NCBI RefSeq assembly: GCF_017833295.1
Contig: NZ_JAFIBW010000001.1
Location: 5,332,001-5,396,000, forward strand
DNA length: 64,000 nt
Source of the DNA: Methylobacterium sp. PvR107
GTDB lineage: Bacteria > Pseudomonadota > Alphaproteobacteria > Rhizobiales > Beijerinckiaceae
Direction of reading: 5' to 3'
The position numbers and the translations under genes were made by a program. Each line of letters opens with the position of its first letter. The stretch's first letter is position 1. Below are positions 26,632 through 35,507 of the stretch, in pieces. The notes below the pieces were generated by a model. It was not told the DNA's origin and did not search any database. It saw only the letters and a list, made by a program, of their open reading frames with translations.

Positions 26632-28707
26632 CTACTTCCCGTGCTTGGCCACCTGTGCCTTGGCGGCCTCCAGAACCTTCTCGGGGGTAAAGCCGAACTT
26701 GCTCTGGAGATCCTTGATCGGCGCCGAGGCGCCGAACGTGTGCATGCCGATGATCGCGCCCTCGGTGCCGGCATAGCGATCCCAGCCGATCACGCTGCCC
26801 TGCTCGACCGCCACCCGCGCCTTCACGGCCGGCGGCAGCACCGAGTCGCGATAGGCCTGATCCTGCCGCTCGAACAGCTCCCAGGACGGCAGCGACACCA
26901 CCCGGGCCTTCACGCCGTCGGCCTTCAGCGCCTCGTAGGCGCCGATGCAGAGCTGCACCTCGGATCCGGCGCCCAGCAGGATCACCTCCGGCGTGCCCTC
27001 GCAGTCGGCCAGCACGTAGCCCCCCTTGGCGGTTCCCGAAGCCGCGCCGAACTTCGTACGGTCGAGCGTCGGCAGCGGCTGGCGGGAGAGGGCGAGCACC
27101 ACCGGCTGGTTCTTCGACGAGAAGATCACCCGGTAAGCCTCGGCCACTTCGTTGGCGTCGGCCGGGCGCAGGGTGATGAGCCCGGGGATGCAGCGCAGCG
27201 ACAGAAGCTGTTCCACCGGCTGGTGAGTCGGCCCGTCCTCCCCCACGCCGATCGAATCGTGGGTGAAGATGTGGAAGACCGGCAGCTCCATCAGGGAGGC
27301 GAGCCGGATCGGCGGCCGCATGTAGTCGGCGAAGACCAGGAAGGTCGCGCCGTAGGCCCGCAAACCGGAGAGGCCTAAGCCGTTCACGATCGAGCCCATG
27401 GCGTGCTCGCGGACGCCGAAATGCAGGTTGCGGCCGCCCGGCGAGAACGGGCCGAACGAGCCCGCGCCCGCGAAGGTCAGGTTCGACTTGTTGGACGGCG
27501 CCAGATCGGCCGAGCCGCCGAGGAGGAACGGTACGTGCTCGGCGATGGCGTTGAGCACCTTGCCGGACGATTCGCGGGTGGCGAGACCCTTGGCGTCCGG
27601 CTCGAAGACCGGGATGTCCTTCTCCCAGCCATCCGGGAGGCGGCCCTCCAAGAAGGCGTTCAGATCCTCGGCGTGATCGGCATCGGCCTCCTTGGCCTTC
27701 GTCAGCAGGTCCTGCCACGAATCGTAGAGGCCGGCGCCGCGCTTGCCGATCCCGTCCCGGAAGTTCTCCTGAACGCCGTTCGGCACGAGAAACTGGGCGT
27801 CCTCCGGCCAGCCATAGGCGCGCTTGGCGCCCTTGACCTCGTCCTCGCCGAGCGCGTCCGAATGCGCCTTCGACGTACCCTGCTTCTTCGGCGCGCCGTA
27901 GCCGATCACCGACTTGACGATGATCAGGGTCGGCCGGTCGCTGGTTGCGAGGAACGTCTCGATCGAACCCGCGAGCGCATGCACGTCGTTGGCGTCGGCG
28001 ACGCGCAGCACCTGCCAGCCATAGGCCAGGAACCGGGTCGCCACCTCCTCGCCGAAGGCCAGTTCGGTGTGGCCCTCGATGGTGACGGTGTTGTCGTCGT
28101 AGATCCAGCAGAGGTTGGCGAGCCGCAGGTGGCCGGCCAGCGATGCGGCCTCCGAGGCGACGCCCTCCATCAGGTCGCCGTCCGAGCAGATTGCGTAGAC
28201 GTTGTAGTCGAACAGCGGCAGGTTCGGCCGGTTCAGGTGCTGGCCGAGGAAGCGGCTGCCCATCGCCATGCCGACCGAGTTGGCGACACCCTGGCCGAGC
28301 GGGCCGGTGGTGGTCTCGACGCCGGTGGTGAAGTGATATTCCGGGTGGCCGGGCGTGCGGCTGTCGAGCTGGCGGAACTTCCGGATGTCCTCCAGCGACA
28401 CAGCCGGGGCGTTGCCGCCGTCGCTCTCGGCGACGCCCGCGAGGTGCAGAAGGGCGTAGAGCAGCATCGAGGCGTGGCCGCAGGACAGCACGAAGCGGTC
28501 GCGGTTCGGCCAGTGCGGATGCGCCGGGTCGTAGCGCAGGTAGCGGTTCCACAGGGTGTAGGCGACAGGCGCCAGCGCCATGGGCGCGCCCGCATGGCCG
28601 GAATTGGCCTTCTGCACCGCGTCGATCGCCAGCGTGCGGATCGTGTTGATGCTGAGCGTATCGATCTCAGCCAGGGCCGCCTTGGCGGGAGTGTCAGCAC
28701 CGCTCAT
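26632..28707 (-). CDS. tkt: Transketolase
   Basis: 691 residues. The thiamine-diphosphate block is [19 protein letters not shown] with the Mg-binding Asn in [10 protein letters not shown], and the Pyr domain carries [21 protein letters not shown] and [18 protein letters not shown] segments. It moves two-carbon units between sugar phosphates in the pentose phosphate pathway. The ATG overlaps the stop of the GH15 gene (ATGA at 28704-28707). In methylotrophs transketolase also helps regenerate sugar phosphates. A methanol-specific dihydroxyacetone synthase is less likely from context. Confidence 0.95.
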   Translation of the reverse strand: MSGADTPAKAALAEIDTLSINTIRTLAIDAVQKANSGHAGAPMALAPVAYTLWNRYLRYDPAHPHWPNRDRFVLSCGHASMLLYALLHLAGVAESDGGNAPAVSLEDIRKFRQLDSRTPGHPEYHFTTGVETTTGPLGQGVANSVGMAMGSRFLGQHLNRPNLPLFDYNVYAICSDGDLMEGVASEAASLAGHLRLANLCWIYDDNTVTIEGHTELAFGEEVATRFLAYGWQVLRVADANDVHALAGSIETFLATSDRPTLIIVKSVIGYGAPKKQGTSKAHSDALGEDEVKGAKRAYGWPEDAQFLVPNGVQENFRDGIGKRGAGLYDSWQDLLTKAKEADADHAEDLNAFLEGRLPDGWEKDIPVFEPDAKGLATRESSGKVLNAIAEHVPFLLGGSADLAPSNKSNLTFAGAGSFGPFSPGGRNLHFGVREHAMGSIVNGLGLSGLRAYGATFLVFADYMRPPIRLASLMELPVFHIFTHDSIGVGEDGPTHQPVEQLLSLRCIPGLITLRPADANEVAEAYRVIFSSKNQPVVLALSRQPLPTLDRTKFGAASGTAKGGYVLADCEGTPEVILLGAGSEVQLCIGAYEALKADGVKARVVSLPSWELFERQDQAYRDSVLPPAVKARVAVEQGSVIGWDRYAGTEGAIIGMHTFGASAPIKDLQSKFGFTPEKVLEAAKAQVAKHGK

Positions 28708-30593
28708 GATTTTGCGTCTTCCAGTTCGCCTCGCGCGGTCCGCTTCGCGGCTTCGCGCCGCCGCAGGACGGCGGGAGGAGCTCCGTTGGCCTTACCACCC
28801 TGCCGATCCGCCGGCCCTTCGCCGCGCGAATAGCTGAGGAGCGTGTTGACGAGCGCGACGTGGGTGAACGCCTGGGGGTAATTACCCACAAGGCGTTTGG
28901 CTTGCACGTCATATTCCTCGCTGACGAGACCCAGTTCGTTGCAGATGCCGATAAGGCGCTCGATGATCGTCCGCGCTTCGTCCCGACGGCCGAGACCGAT
29001 CAGGTTGTCGGCGTACCAGAAGGTGCAGGGCAGGAAGGCCCCCTCGTTGCCCGACAGGCCGTCGGTGGTCTGTCCCTCGGTCTCGTAGCGGAGGATGAAG
29101 CCGTCCCGCATCAGGTCCCTGCCGATCGCCGCGACGGTGCCGATCACCCGCGGATCGTCCTGCGGCAGGAACCCGGTATGGGCGATCAGCAGCAGGCTCG
29201 CGTCGAGCGCCTTCGACCCGTAGGACTGGACGAAACTGTTGAGCTCGGGATCGAACCCCTTCGCGCAGACCTCGGCGTGGATCTCGTCACGGACAGCGCG
29301 CCAGCGCCGGGCATGTTCCTCGGTGGCACCGGACTCGTGCATCTCGTGCATGCGCAGGGCCCGGTCGAAGGCCACCCACGCCATCACCTTCGAGTGGGTG
29401 AAATGGCGCGGGCCACCGCGCACTTCCCAGATCCCCTCGTCGGGCCGGCGCCAAGCCTGCTCGAGATGGCCCAGGATCGCCAGCCCGACCCGCAGCCCGT
29501 CCTTGCTGACCGGCAGGCCGCGGGCATGGGCCTGATAGAGCGCGTCGAACAGCTCGCCGTAGACGTCGAGCTGAAACTGGCTGGCGGCCGCGTTTCCGAT
29601 CCGCACCGGCTTCGAATTCTCGTAGCCGGGCAGCCAGTCGAGCTCGATCTCGGGCAGCAGGCGCTCGCCGCCGATGCCGTACAGGATATGCGCCTGCTCG
29701 GGGTTTCCGGCCACCGCCCGCTGCAGCCAGTCGAGCCAGTTGCGGGCCTCATCGATGTAGCCGCCGTCCATCAGGGCGATCAGCGTCAGCGTCGAGTCGC
29801 GCAGCCAGCAGAACCGGTAGTCCCAGTTGCGCTCGCCGCCGAGACCTTCGGGCAGGGAGGCGGTCGGCGCCGCCACGATGCCGCCGGTGGGCTCGTAGAT
29901 CAGTGCCTTCAGAGTCAGCAGGGAGCGCTGGAGCATCCGGTCCCAGGCCGTCCCCCCGGCACAGCGGCTCGACCACGCCTGCCAGTGCTGATCCGTCGCG
30001 TCGAGGGCCCGGCGCGGCTCGATCGCCACGGGATCGTTCTCGTGGGACGGGCCGTAGCTCAGGACGAAGCGGCGCTTCTCGCCGGCATGAACGGTGAACT
30101 CGGCGACCGTCGTCTGCGCCTCTGACCCTTTCAGGTGGACGTCGGTGCGCAGCACCACCTTGTGGGGGCCCGAGACGGCCCGCAGGTCGCCCAGTTCCGA
30201 GCGGGACACCCAGGGCACCGCCGAGCCGTAATCGAAGCGGACCGCCATCTCCATCCGCATGGCGACGCGCCCGTGGACCCCCTCGACGAGGCGCACGAGG
30301 TGCGATCCGTCGCCGATCGGCATGAAGTCGGTGACCAGAACCTCGCCCTGGCGGGTGGCATGCCGCGTCTCCAGCACGAGGCTTCCCGGGCGATAGGTCC
30401 AGCGGGTCTCGACCTGCTCGGCTTCTGGGAAAATCTTCCAGAAGCCGTGCGCCTCGGTTCCGAGCAGGCTGGTGAACAAGGCCGCCGCGTCGAAGCGCGG
30501 CCAGCACAGCCAGTCGATGCTGCCCTGTCGGCTGACCAGCGCGGCGCTCCGGCAATCCCCGATCAGCGCGTAATCTTCGATGCGTGCAGCCAT
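28704..30593 (-). CDS. Glycoside hydrolase family 15 protein (glucoamylase/trehalase-like)
   Basis: 629 residues. The N-terminal part (AARIEDYALIGDCRSAALVS, SIDWLCWPRFD) matches the bacterial GH15-related group. The (alpha/alpha)6 catalytic barrel carries ERNWDYRFCWLRDSTLTL and GLVSEEYDVQAKRLVGNYPQ, where the Glu is the expected catalytic base. Relatives hydrolyse trehalose or alpha-glucans, releasing glucose. There is no signal peptide, so it acts in the cytoplasm. The ATG at 30593 gives the conserved N-terminus. It heads the unit leading into tkt, tal-pgi, gnd and pgl, so storage sugar breakdown may feed this pathway. Confidence 0.9.
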   Translation of the reverse strand: MAARIEDYALIGDCRSAALVSRQGSIDWLCWPRFDAAALFTSLLGTEAHGFWKIFPEAEQVETRWTYRPGSLVLETRHATRQGEVLVTDFMPIGDGSHLVRLVEGVHGRVAMRMEMAVRFDYGSAVPWVSRSELGDLRAVSGPHKVVLRTDVHLKGSEAQTTVAEFTVHAGEKRRFVLSYGPSHENDPVAIEPRRALDATDQHWQAWSSRCAGGTAWDRMLQRSLLTLKALIYEPTGGIVAAPTASLPEGLGGERNWDYRFCWLRDSTLTLIALMDGGYIDEARNWLDWLQRAVAGNPEQAHILYGIGGERLLPEIELDWLPGYENSKPVRIGNAAASQFQLDVYGELFDALYQAHARGLPVSKDGLRVGLAILGHLEQAWRRPDEGIWEVRGGPRHFTHSKVMAWVAFDRALRMHEMHESGATEEHARRWRAVRDEIHAEVCAKGFDPELNSFVQSYGSKALDASLLLIAHTGFLPQDDPRVIGTVAAIGRDLMRDGFILRYETEGQTTDGLSGNEGAFLPCTFWYADNLIGLGRRDEARTIIERLIGICNELGLVSEEYDVQAKRLVGNYPQAFTHVALVNTLLSYSRGEGPADRQGGKANGAPPAVLRRREAAKRTARGELEDAKS

Positions 30594-30813
30594 CCGGCCC
30601 CGGCTCCGGTCCGCGGACGGCTGCCCGGACCGTCCGCTGCAACGCACCTAGGACGGGGAAGCGGGAGATCCAGGGGACCCGTGGGCGGCTGGGCGCTGCG
30701 GCCGGGCGGTGGTTCGGCTCAGTCCCGGGCCTGCTCGAGACGCGTCGCGATGGCGGGCCAGAACCGTCCGACACCGCTGCTCGCTTCGACCGATCCCAAA
30801 ATCCGTCGGCCGC

Positions 30814-31449
30814 TCAGCGGAGGCAGTCAGCCACCGCCAGGGAGACGGAGCCTTTCACCGCGGCAGCACCGCTGCGCACGAGGTCCGCGGCATCACCGAC
30901 AACCCTTGCGGCCGGCGCCAGGGTCTCGGCTACGGTCGCGACGAAGGGCAGGGCCGGCTCCGGGATCGAACCCTCTCCGCCCGGTTCCGCAGCCTCCGCG
31001 TGGGCGGCGGCGAACGGATCGGCGGCACGTTGCGGAACCTCCGGGCATCGGCGGCCCGGACAGGTTCGGCGGTTCGCGGCCAGACGCGGAGCCGGCCGGG
31101 CCGGCGTTCCCGCAGGAAGCGCCGCGGCCTTCGAGGTCGAACCGTCGAGCGGGTAAGCCTCCGCGAAGGCCATCGAGGCTGGCAGCCGACCGGGCACCGC
31201 GACGACGGCGGCCGTCCGTGCAAAATCCGTTGGGGAGGGCGCAGTCCCGGCGGGGGCGGCAATGGATTCGGTCGTGAGGGGATCGAGTTCCGCAAGTGCC
31301 GCCCGAGCGACGGGCGGAGCCGGATTCGACGACGGGCAATAGAGCGAAGCCACGCCCAGAACGGCCACGACGGCCAGTGTCGGCAGGAACGGCATCGAGA
31401 CACGGCCGGTGCCGGTTTCCGTCAGGGCGGGCTGATCTGGCCTGCGCAT
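30814..31449 (-). CDS. Hypothetical single-span membrane protein, Pro/Ala-rich
   Basis: Not recognised. 211 residues from the ATG at 31449; an internal ATG at about 31396 is an alternative start. One hydrophobic helix at about residues 20-37 (FLPTLAVVAVLGVASLYC) follows a short charged N-terminus, and the rest is a low-complexity Ala/Pro-rich region, probably periplasmic. Three Cys lie near the middle and end. It sits alone between the GH15 gene and the nasT promoter region. Confidence 0.5.
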   Translation of the reverse strand: MRRPDQPALTETGTGRVSMPFLPTLAVVAVLGVASLYCPSSNPAPPVARAALAELDPLTTESIAAPAGTAPSPTDFARTAAVVAVPGRLPASMAFAEAYPLDGSTSKAAALPAGTPARPAPRLAANRRTCPGRRCPEVPQRAADPFAAAHAEAAEPGGEGSIPEPALPFVATVAETLAPAARVVGDAADLVRSGAAAVKGSVSLAVADCLR

Positions 31450-31884
31450 CCGAATCACCGATCTCCATGACCGCTTCCCGAACTCCAAGAGCGGCCAGCA
31501 TTGCGGCGGAAGCTGGACCATTTGTTTTCGCGTCGGTTGCAGGCCATTGCGAACCGGCAGGGCTTCCCCCCCGGGCCGATCGCTCGCGCCGTCGTTCCGC
31601 GATGCCGCAGGCGAGCCCGGATCCGGAGGGGCACGCCGGAGCCGGGCAACCGGAACCGAAGGCGGAACAGAACCGCGGCGCTCCGGCATGTCTGGCTCAC
31701 GCGCTCCGTGGCGCAACCCCGGGATGAGGGGGCTGTCGTCGGTTCAACCAACCTTCCGATTCAGGACAGGATGCGTGGCCGCAGGGCTTTCCGCCGCCGC
31801 ATCCGGAGGGCACAGAGCTTGCGTAGCTTGGGCAGCCCGGACCGGGCCGCCCCTCCAAGACGACCCGCCCCGAACCGGGCTCCG
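31450..31884. other. Non-coding interval upstream of nasT
   Basis: About 435 bp that must hold the nasTS promoter and the promoter of the leftward membrane-protein gene. The only structure I can identify is the repeat at 31591-31727. No convincing sigma-54 or sigma-70 box was found. Confidence 0.5.
31591..31727. repeat. Dispersed intergenic repeat, family A copy 3
   Basis: Starts GTCGTTCCGCGATGCCGCAG, runs GCGAGCCCGGATCCGGAGGG, and ends CCCCGGGATGA; a diverged copy of the family at 15430 and 54318. Confidence 0.65.
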
Positions 31885-32472
31885 ATGACCGAAACCAACC
31901 TCACCGTCGCCGTGATCGACCCGAGCCGAGCCCGCGCGGCGATCCTGGAGGAAGGGCTGCGAGCAGCCGGCGTCGGCCGCGTCGTCGTCATCCCCGACAC
32001 CGCGGACCTGCTGGAGCGCGTCACAGCGCTGCGGCCCGACGTGGTGGTGATCCATCTCGAGAGCCCGAGCCGGGACATCCTGGAGCAGATGTCGGGGGTC
32101 TCACGGCAGGTCGAGCGGCCGGTGGCGATGTTCGTCGACCGCTCGGACACGACCATGATGCAGGCCGCCGTGGATGCAGGGATCTCGGCCTACGTCGTGG
32201 ACGGGCTGCGCGCCGAGCGGATCAAATCGATCCTCGACATCGCAATCCTGCGCTTCAACGCCTTCGCGCGGCTTCAGCGTGAACTCTCGGAGGCGCGGGG
32301 CGAGCTCGCCGATCGCAAGCTGATCGAGCGGGCCAAGGGCATCCTGATGAATCTGAAGGGCCTCAGCGAGGAGGAGGCGTACAAGCAGCTGCGCCGCAAG
32401 GCCATGAACGAGAAGCGCAAGATCGCCGATATCGCCCGTGCGATCGTCACCACGGCGGACCTGCTCGGATGA
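31885..32472 (+). CDS. nasT: ANTAR-domain response regulator NasT
   Basis: 195 residues. A receiver-like domain (about 1-125, TVAVIDPSRARAAILEEGL) is joined to an ANTAR RNA-binding domain (about 140-190: LIERAKGILMNLKGLSEEEA then KIADIARAIV). NasT binds paired hairpins in nas leader RNA and prevents termination; NasS holds it inactive until nitrate or nitrite is sensed. The ATG at 31885 fits the family start. It overlaps nasS by four bases. The probable target leader is at 34079-34228. Confidence 0.93.
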   Translation: MTETNLTVAVIDPSRARAAILEEGLRAAGVGRVVVIPDTADLLERVTALRPDVVVIHLESPSRDILEQMSGVSRQVERPVAMFVDRSDTTMMQAAVDAGISAYVVDGLRAERIKSILDIAILRFNAFARLQRELSEARGELADRKLIERAKGILMNLKGLSEEEAYKQLRRKAMNEKRKIADIARAIVTTADLLG

Positions 32473-33467
32473 GGCTCCAGCTCGGCTACGTCCCGCTCTG
32501 CGACGCCGCGCCCCTCATCGCCGCGCACGAGCTCGGCTTTGCCCGGTCCGAGGGGCTCGAACTCGACCTTACGGCCGAGCCGTCCTGGGCGACCCTGCGC
32601 GACCGGCTGGCGCTCGGGCATCTCGACGGCGCCCACATGCTGGCACCGCTGGCGCTCGCCAGCCGGCTCGCCCTTTCGGGACCGCCCTCCGATTTGGTCG
32701 TGCCGCTGCAGCTCAGCGTCAACGGCAATGCCATCACCCTGTCGCGCGGCCTCTGGGCGGCGATGGATCCGGCAAGCGAGGAGCCGACGGATGTCGCCCG
32801 CGCCTTCGCGCGGGCCGCGGAGGAGCGGGCCCGGGCCGGCCGGCCCCTGACGCTGGGCACCGTCCATCCGTTCTCGTGCCACAGCTACCAGCTGCGGCTG
32901 TTCGCCGAGGCCGGCGGGCTCGACCCGGCGACCTTCCGCACCGTCGTCGTCCCGCCCCAGTACAGCGTCGAGACCCTGGCCCGCGGCCTCGTCGACGGGT
33001 TCTGCGCCGGCGCGCCATGGAACGACGTGGCGGTGGCGGCCGGGCACGGGCGCATCGCCGTGCAGGGCGGCGCGCTGGCACCCGACGCCCCCGAGAAGGT
33101 TCTGGCCGTGTCGGAGCGGCTCGGCGATGGGATCCTGCCGCTGGTGCGGGCGGTGGCGCGCGCCGGGCGCTGGTGCGCCGATCCGGAGAACCGCTCCGAG
33201 CTGATCCACCGAATCGCCCGCCGCGGCTATCTCGACCTCGACACGGCTCTGCTGGGACGGACTTTCGCGGGCGACCCCGCGGCGGCGGCGGAGGCCGGCC
33301 TGCTCCTGCGCTTCGGCGCCTCCGTCGAGGAGCCGCGCCTCAGGGACGCCGAGTGGCTGTTGGCGCAGATGCGCAGCTCGCAGCAGATCAGGTCCGGAGC
33401 CCTCGAAGGCTCCGCCGCGATGGTCTACAGGCCCGATCTCTACCGGGCCGCGGCGGCGGATCTCTGA
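32469..33467 (+). CDS. nasS: Nitrate/nitrite sensor NasS (NrtA/CmpA-like, cytoplasmic)
   Basis: 332 residues. The fold is that of NrtA-type nitrate-binding proteins (LGYVPLCDAAPLIAAHELGF, then LDGAHMLAPLALASRLAL and CAGAPWNDVAV), but there is no signal peptide or lipobox, so it stays in the cytoplasm. This is the diagnostic difference between the sensor NasS and the transport protein NrtA. Its ATG overlaps the nasT stop (ATGA), consistent with assembly of a NasS-NasT complex. Confidence 0.92.
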   Translation: MRLQLGYVPLCDAAPLIAAHELGFARSEGLELDLTAEPSWATLRDRLALGHLDGAHMLAPLALASRLALSGPPSDLVVPLQLSVNGNAITLSRGLWAAMDPASEEPTDVARAFARAAEERARAGRPLTLGTVHPFSCHSYQLRLFAEAGGLDPATFRTVVVPPQYSVETLARGLVDGFCAGAPWNDVAVAAGHGRIAVQGGALAPDAPEKVLAVSERLGDGILPLVRAVARAGRWCADPENRSELIHRIARRGYLDLDTALLGRTFAGDPAAAAEAGLLLRFGASVEEPRLRDAEWLLAQMRSSQQIRSGALEGSAAMVYRPDLYRAAAADL

Positions 33468-33612
33468 GGCCGGCGACAGACGGACATGTTCGTCATTTTC
33501 GTGCAACGTCAGGCCGGGAAATGCTGGAACGTCGAGCGGGCTTGCCCGTTGTGTCTCCGCCATGCCCGGATGCCGCAAGCTCGATACTGGATCGTCGTCG
33601 TCGCATCCGCAG

Positions 33613-33774
33613 ATGCGGGTCGAACTCCGACGCTACGTCTGCCGGGGCGCGAAGCCGCCCAGGGCGTCCAATGACAACCGCCGTCCCGGTATCGGCCACG
33701 CCTGGTACTGGGTCCTGGCAGCCGGCGTGATGCCGACGCTGGGCCTCCTGGCGATACTCTCCTCGTTGATCTGA
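33613..33774 (+). CDS. Possible small membrane protein (53 aa)
   Basis: Not recognised. The N-terminal half is basic and contains ASNDNRRPG, a NDN-type motif that recurs in small Hyphomicrobiales proteins. The C-terminal half is hydrophobic (WYWVLAAGVMPTLGLLAILS), consistent with one membrane span. No clear ribosome site precedes the ATG. It lies between nasS and the nas leader. Confidence 0.35.
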   Translation: MRVELRRYVCRGAKPPRASNDNRRPGIGHAWYWVLAAGVMPTLGLLAILSSLI

Positions 33775-34052
33775 ATCGGTTCGGCCGGTCGGGCGACGCG
33801 CTGCCACGTGGCGGCGGTCGCGGCCTGTCTCGGCCGGGGCCGGCGTTCAGCCGCCCGGGTCGGCGGCGCCCGCGGGCGAAGCGAGGCGTCACCGCGCGTC
33901 TCCGGCCGAACGCGACCTCCGCCGCCTGCCGATTGAGCCGCCGTGCGCCCGTTTTTTGTGCAGCGCATCGTGCAGGGCCGTGCCCCGCGCCAACACAGCG
34001 GTGATCAAACTTTCCTCAACGGCCGGAATGGCTTAGCGCGCCGCCGCCAACT

Positions 34053-34068
34053 TGGCACGAAGCCTGCT
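34053..34068 (+). promoter_or_regulatory. Sigma-54 (RpoN) promoter for the nitrate assimilation genes
   Basis: TGGCACG-N4-CTGCT matches the -24/-12 consensus TGGCACG-N4-TTGCW with one mismatch, and the GG and GC dinucleotides are 12 bases apart as required. It predicts transcription start near 34079, exactly at the base of the first leader hairpin. Confidence 0.8.
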
Positions 34069-34078
34069 TGGATCTTGG

Positions 34079-34228
34079 CGTCCGTCAACGGCGACGGACA
34101 GCGCCGTCAGCGAGGCCGCTGATCCGGTTCTCCTGAGGCAGCCCCCTGCCGAGAGACGACCGGCAGCGGCTTTTTCGTGGCGGTCCGCCAACGATCCTGC
34201 ATCCGAGGTTCCAAGACGCGATCGAGCG
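34079..34228 (+). promoter_or_regulatory. NasT-responsive (ANTAR) leader RNA with antiterminator and terminator
   Basis: Hairpin P1 has a 7-bp perfect stem (34080-34086 with 34093-34099) and the hexaloop AACGGC, with A at position 1 and G at position 4, as ANTAR targets require. A second hairpin (34107-34112 with 34117-34122) overlaps the left arm of the terminator at 34115-34175, so the two exclude each other. This is the expected arrangement for NasT antitermination. The loop of the second hairpin does not fit the A1/G4 rule well. Confidence 0.75.
34115..34175 (+). terminator. Intrinsic terminator inside the nas leader
   Basis: Stem GCCGCTG (34115-34121) pairs with CAGCGGC (34164-34170), continues with CCGGT/ACCGG, TCTC/GAGA and GGCAG/CTGCC, and is followed by five T (34171-34175). 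It ends 53 bases before the first coding start. Confidence 0.82.
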
Positions 34229-35497
34229 ATGGCGACATCTCCTACGCACACCCGTGTTCACGATCCGCGCGCCGAAACCGGGCCGCCGCGCGAGCGACTC
34301 GTCGTCGTCGGCAACGGCATGGCGTCCCTACGCTTTCTGGAGCGCCTGACCGAGGGCTCCCCCGGCCGCTACGACGTGACCTGCGTCGGCGCGGAGCCGA
34401 CCGCCGCCTACAACCGGGTCCTGCTCTCCTCGCTGCTCGGCGGCGAGGTCGACGAGGCGGCCTGCGCGTTCCGCAACCTCGACTGGTACGCTGCCCACGG
34501 CATCCGCCTGATCACCGGCGCGCCGGTGACGCAGATCGACCGGGAGAACGGCATTGTGATCGTGGGCGAGACCCACATCCTGCCCTTCGACAAGCTGGTG
34601 CTCGCGGTCGGATCCCTTCCCATCCGCCTGCCTAAGCCCGGCATGGACCTTCCGGGTGTCATCACCTTTCGCGACCTTGCCGATGTCGCGGCGATCCGGA
34701 AGGCCGCCGTCCAGCATGCCCGCGCCATCGTCATCGGCGGCGGATTGCTGGGCCTTGAGGCTGCGGTCGGGCTCGCGCGCCTCGGGGTCGACACGAGCCT
34801 GCTCCACGTCATGGACCGGCTGATGGAGCGCCAGCTCGATCATCATGCCGCCGGACTGGTGAAGCGCGCCATGGAAGCGCGTGGCGTGCGGATCATCCTC
34901 AAGGCCGACACCGACCGGATCGAGGGGGACGGCCGCGTCGAGCGCCTCGTCCTGGCCGACGGCACCGTTCTCCCGGCCGATCTGGTGGTGATGTCGGTGG
35001 GCGTGCGCCCCTCGGTGGCGCTGGCGCAGGCTGCCGGGCTGACGATCGGCCGCGGCATCACGGTCGACGACCGGATGACGACCTCGGATTCGCGCATCTT
35101 CGCGCTGGGCGAGTGTGCCGAGCACCGCGGCCAGGTCTACGGGCTGGTCGAGCCCGCCTATGAGCAGGCCGAAACGCTGGCCCGCCACCTCGCCGGTCAT
35201 CCGGCCGAGTACCGCGGGACGGCTCTGTCCACGAGCCTCAAGGTGTCGGGCCTGCCGGTCTTCTCGGCGGGGATCGTGGACACGCCCGACGATGCCGAGG
35301 CGATCGTGCTCTCCGATCCGGGTGCCGGCCTCTATCGCAAGCTGCTTGTGCGCGACGGCCGGCTGCTCGGCGCGGTGTTCGTCGGCGACATCGCCGAGCA
35401 GGGCGCCTGCAAGGGGCTGATCCGCTCCGGCGATCCGATCGAGAGCGTGGACGACTTGATGTTCGGGCGCCCGGCGCCCGAGCCGCTGGCTGCTTGA
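34229..35497 (+). CDS. NirB-like FAD-dependent NAD(P)H oxidoreductase (nitrite reductase electron donor)
   Basis: 422 residues, with two Rossmann FAD/NAD(P) domains: VVVGNGMASLRFLERL near residue 28 and IVIGGGLLGLEAAVGLARLG near 165, with a FALGECAEH FAD motif near 290. It resembles the N-terminal half of NirB/NasB (and NasC-type proteins) but stops before the BFD and siroheme parts. It probably passes NAD(P)H electrons to the reductases encoded downstream. The ATG at 34229 is the only start after the leader terminator. The stop lies 10 bases before the NirA-type gene. Confidence 0.85.
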   Translation: MATSPTHTRVHDPRAETGPPRERLVVVGNGMASLRFLERLTEGSPGRYDVTCVGAEPTAAYNRVLLSSLLGGEVDEAACAFRNLDWYAAHGIRLITGAPVTQIDRENGIVIVGETHILPFDKLVLAVGSLPIRLPKPGMDLPGVITFRDLADVAAIRKAAVQHARAIVIGGGLLGLEAAVGLARLGVDTSLLHVMDRLMERQLDHHAAGLVKRAMEARGVRIILKADTDRIEGDGRVERLVLADGTVLPADLVVMSVGVRPSVALAQAAGLTIGRGITVDDRMTTSDSRIFALGECAEHRGQVYGLVEPAYEQAETLARHLAGHPAEYRGTALSTSLKVSGLPVFSAGIVDTPDDAEAIVLSDPGAGLYRKLLVRDGRLLGAVFVGDIAEQGACKGLIRSGDPIESVDDLMFGRPAPEPLAA

Positions 35498-35507
35498 GGA
35501 GGCGCGG

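Larger units (their letters stand above)
33468..34228. other. Interval between nasS and the assimilation genes: regulatory region
   Basis: About 760 bp. It holds a possible 53-codon gene (33613-33774), a TGCA-flanked motif near 33959-33974 that might be an enhancer half, a sigma-54-type promoter at 34053-34068, and a structured leader at 34079-34228. Confidence 0.7.

Noticed and set aside
23618..26776. Open reading frame of over 1000 codons on the plus strand opposite the tal-pgi fusion gene
   Set aside because: It is antisense to a gene with clear enzyme motifs, has a His/Arg/Gly-rich composition typical of GC-rich shadow frames, and shows no domain or ribosome site.
34052..34228. Upstream start for the NirB-like protein inside the leader
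   Set aside because: It would place coding sequence over the sigma-54 box and the terminator hairpin, and the residues do not resemble the family.
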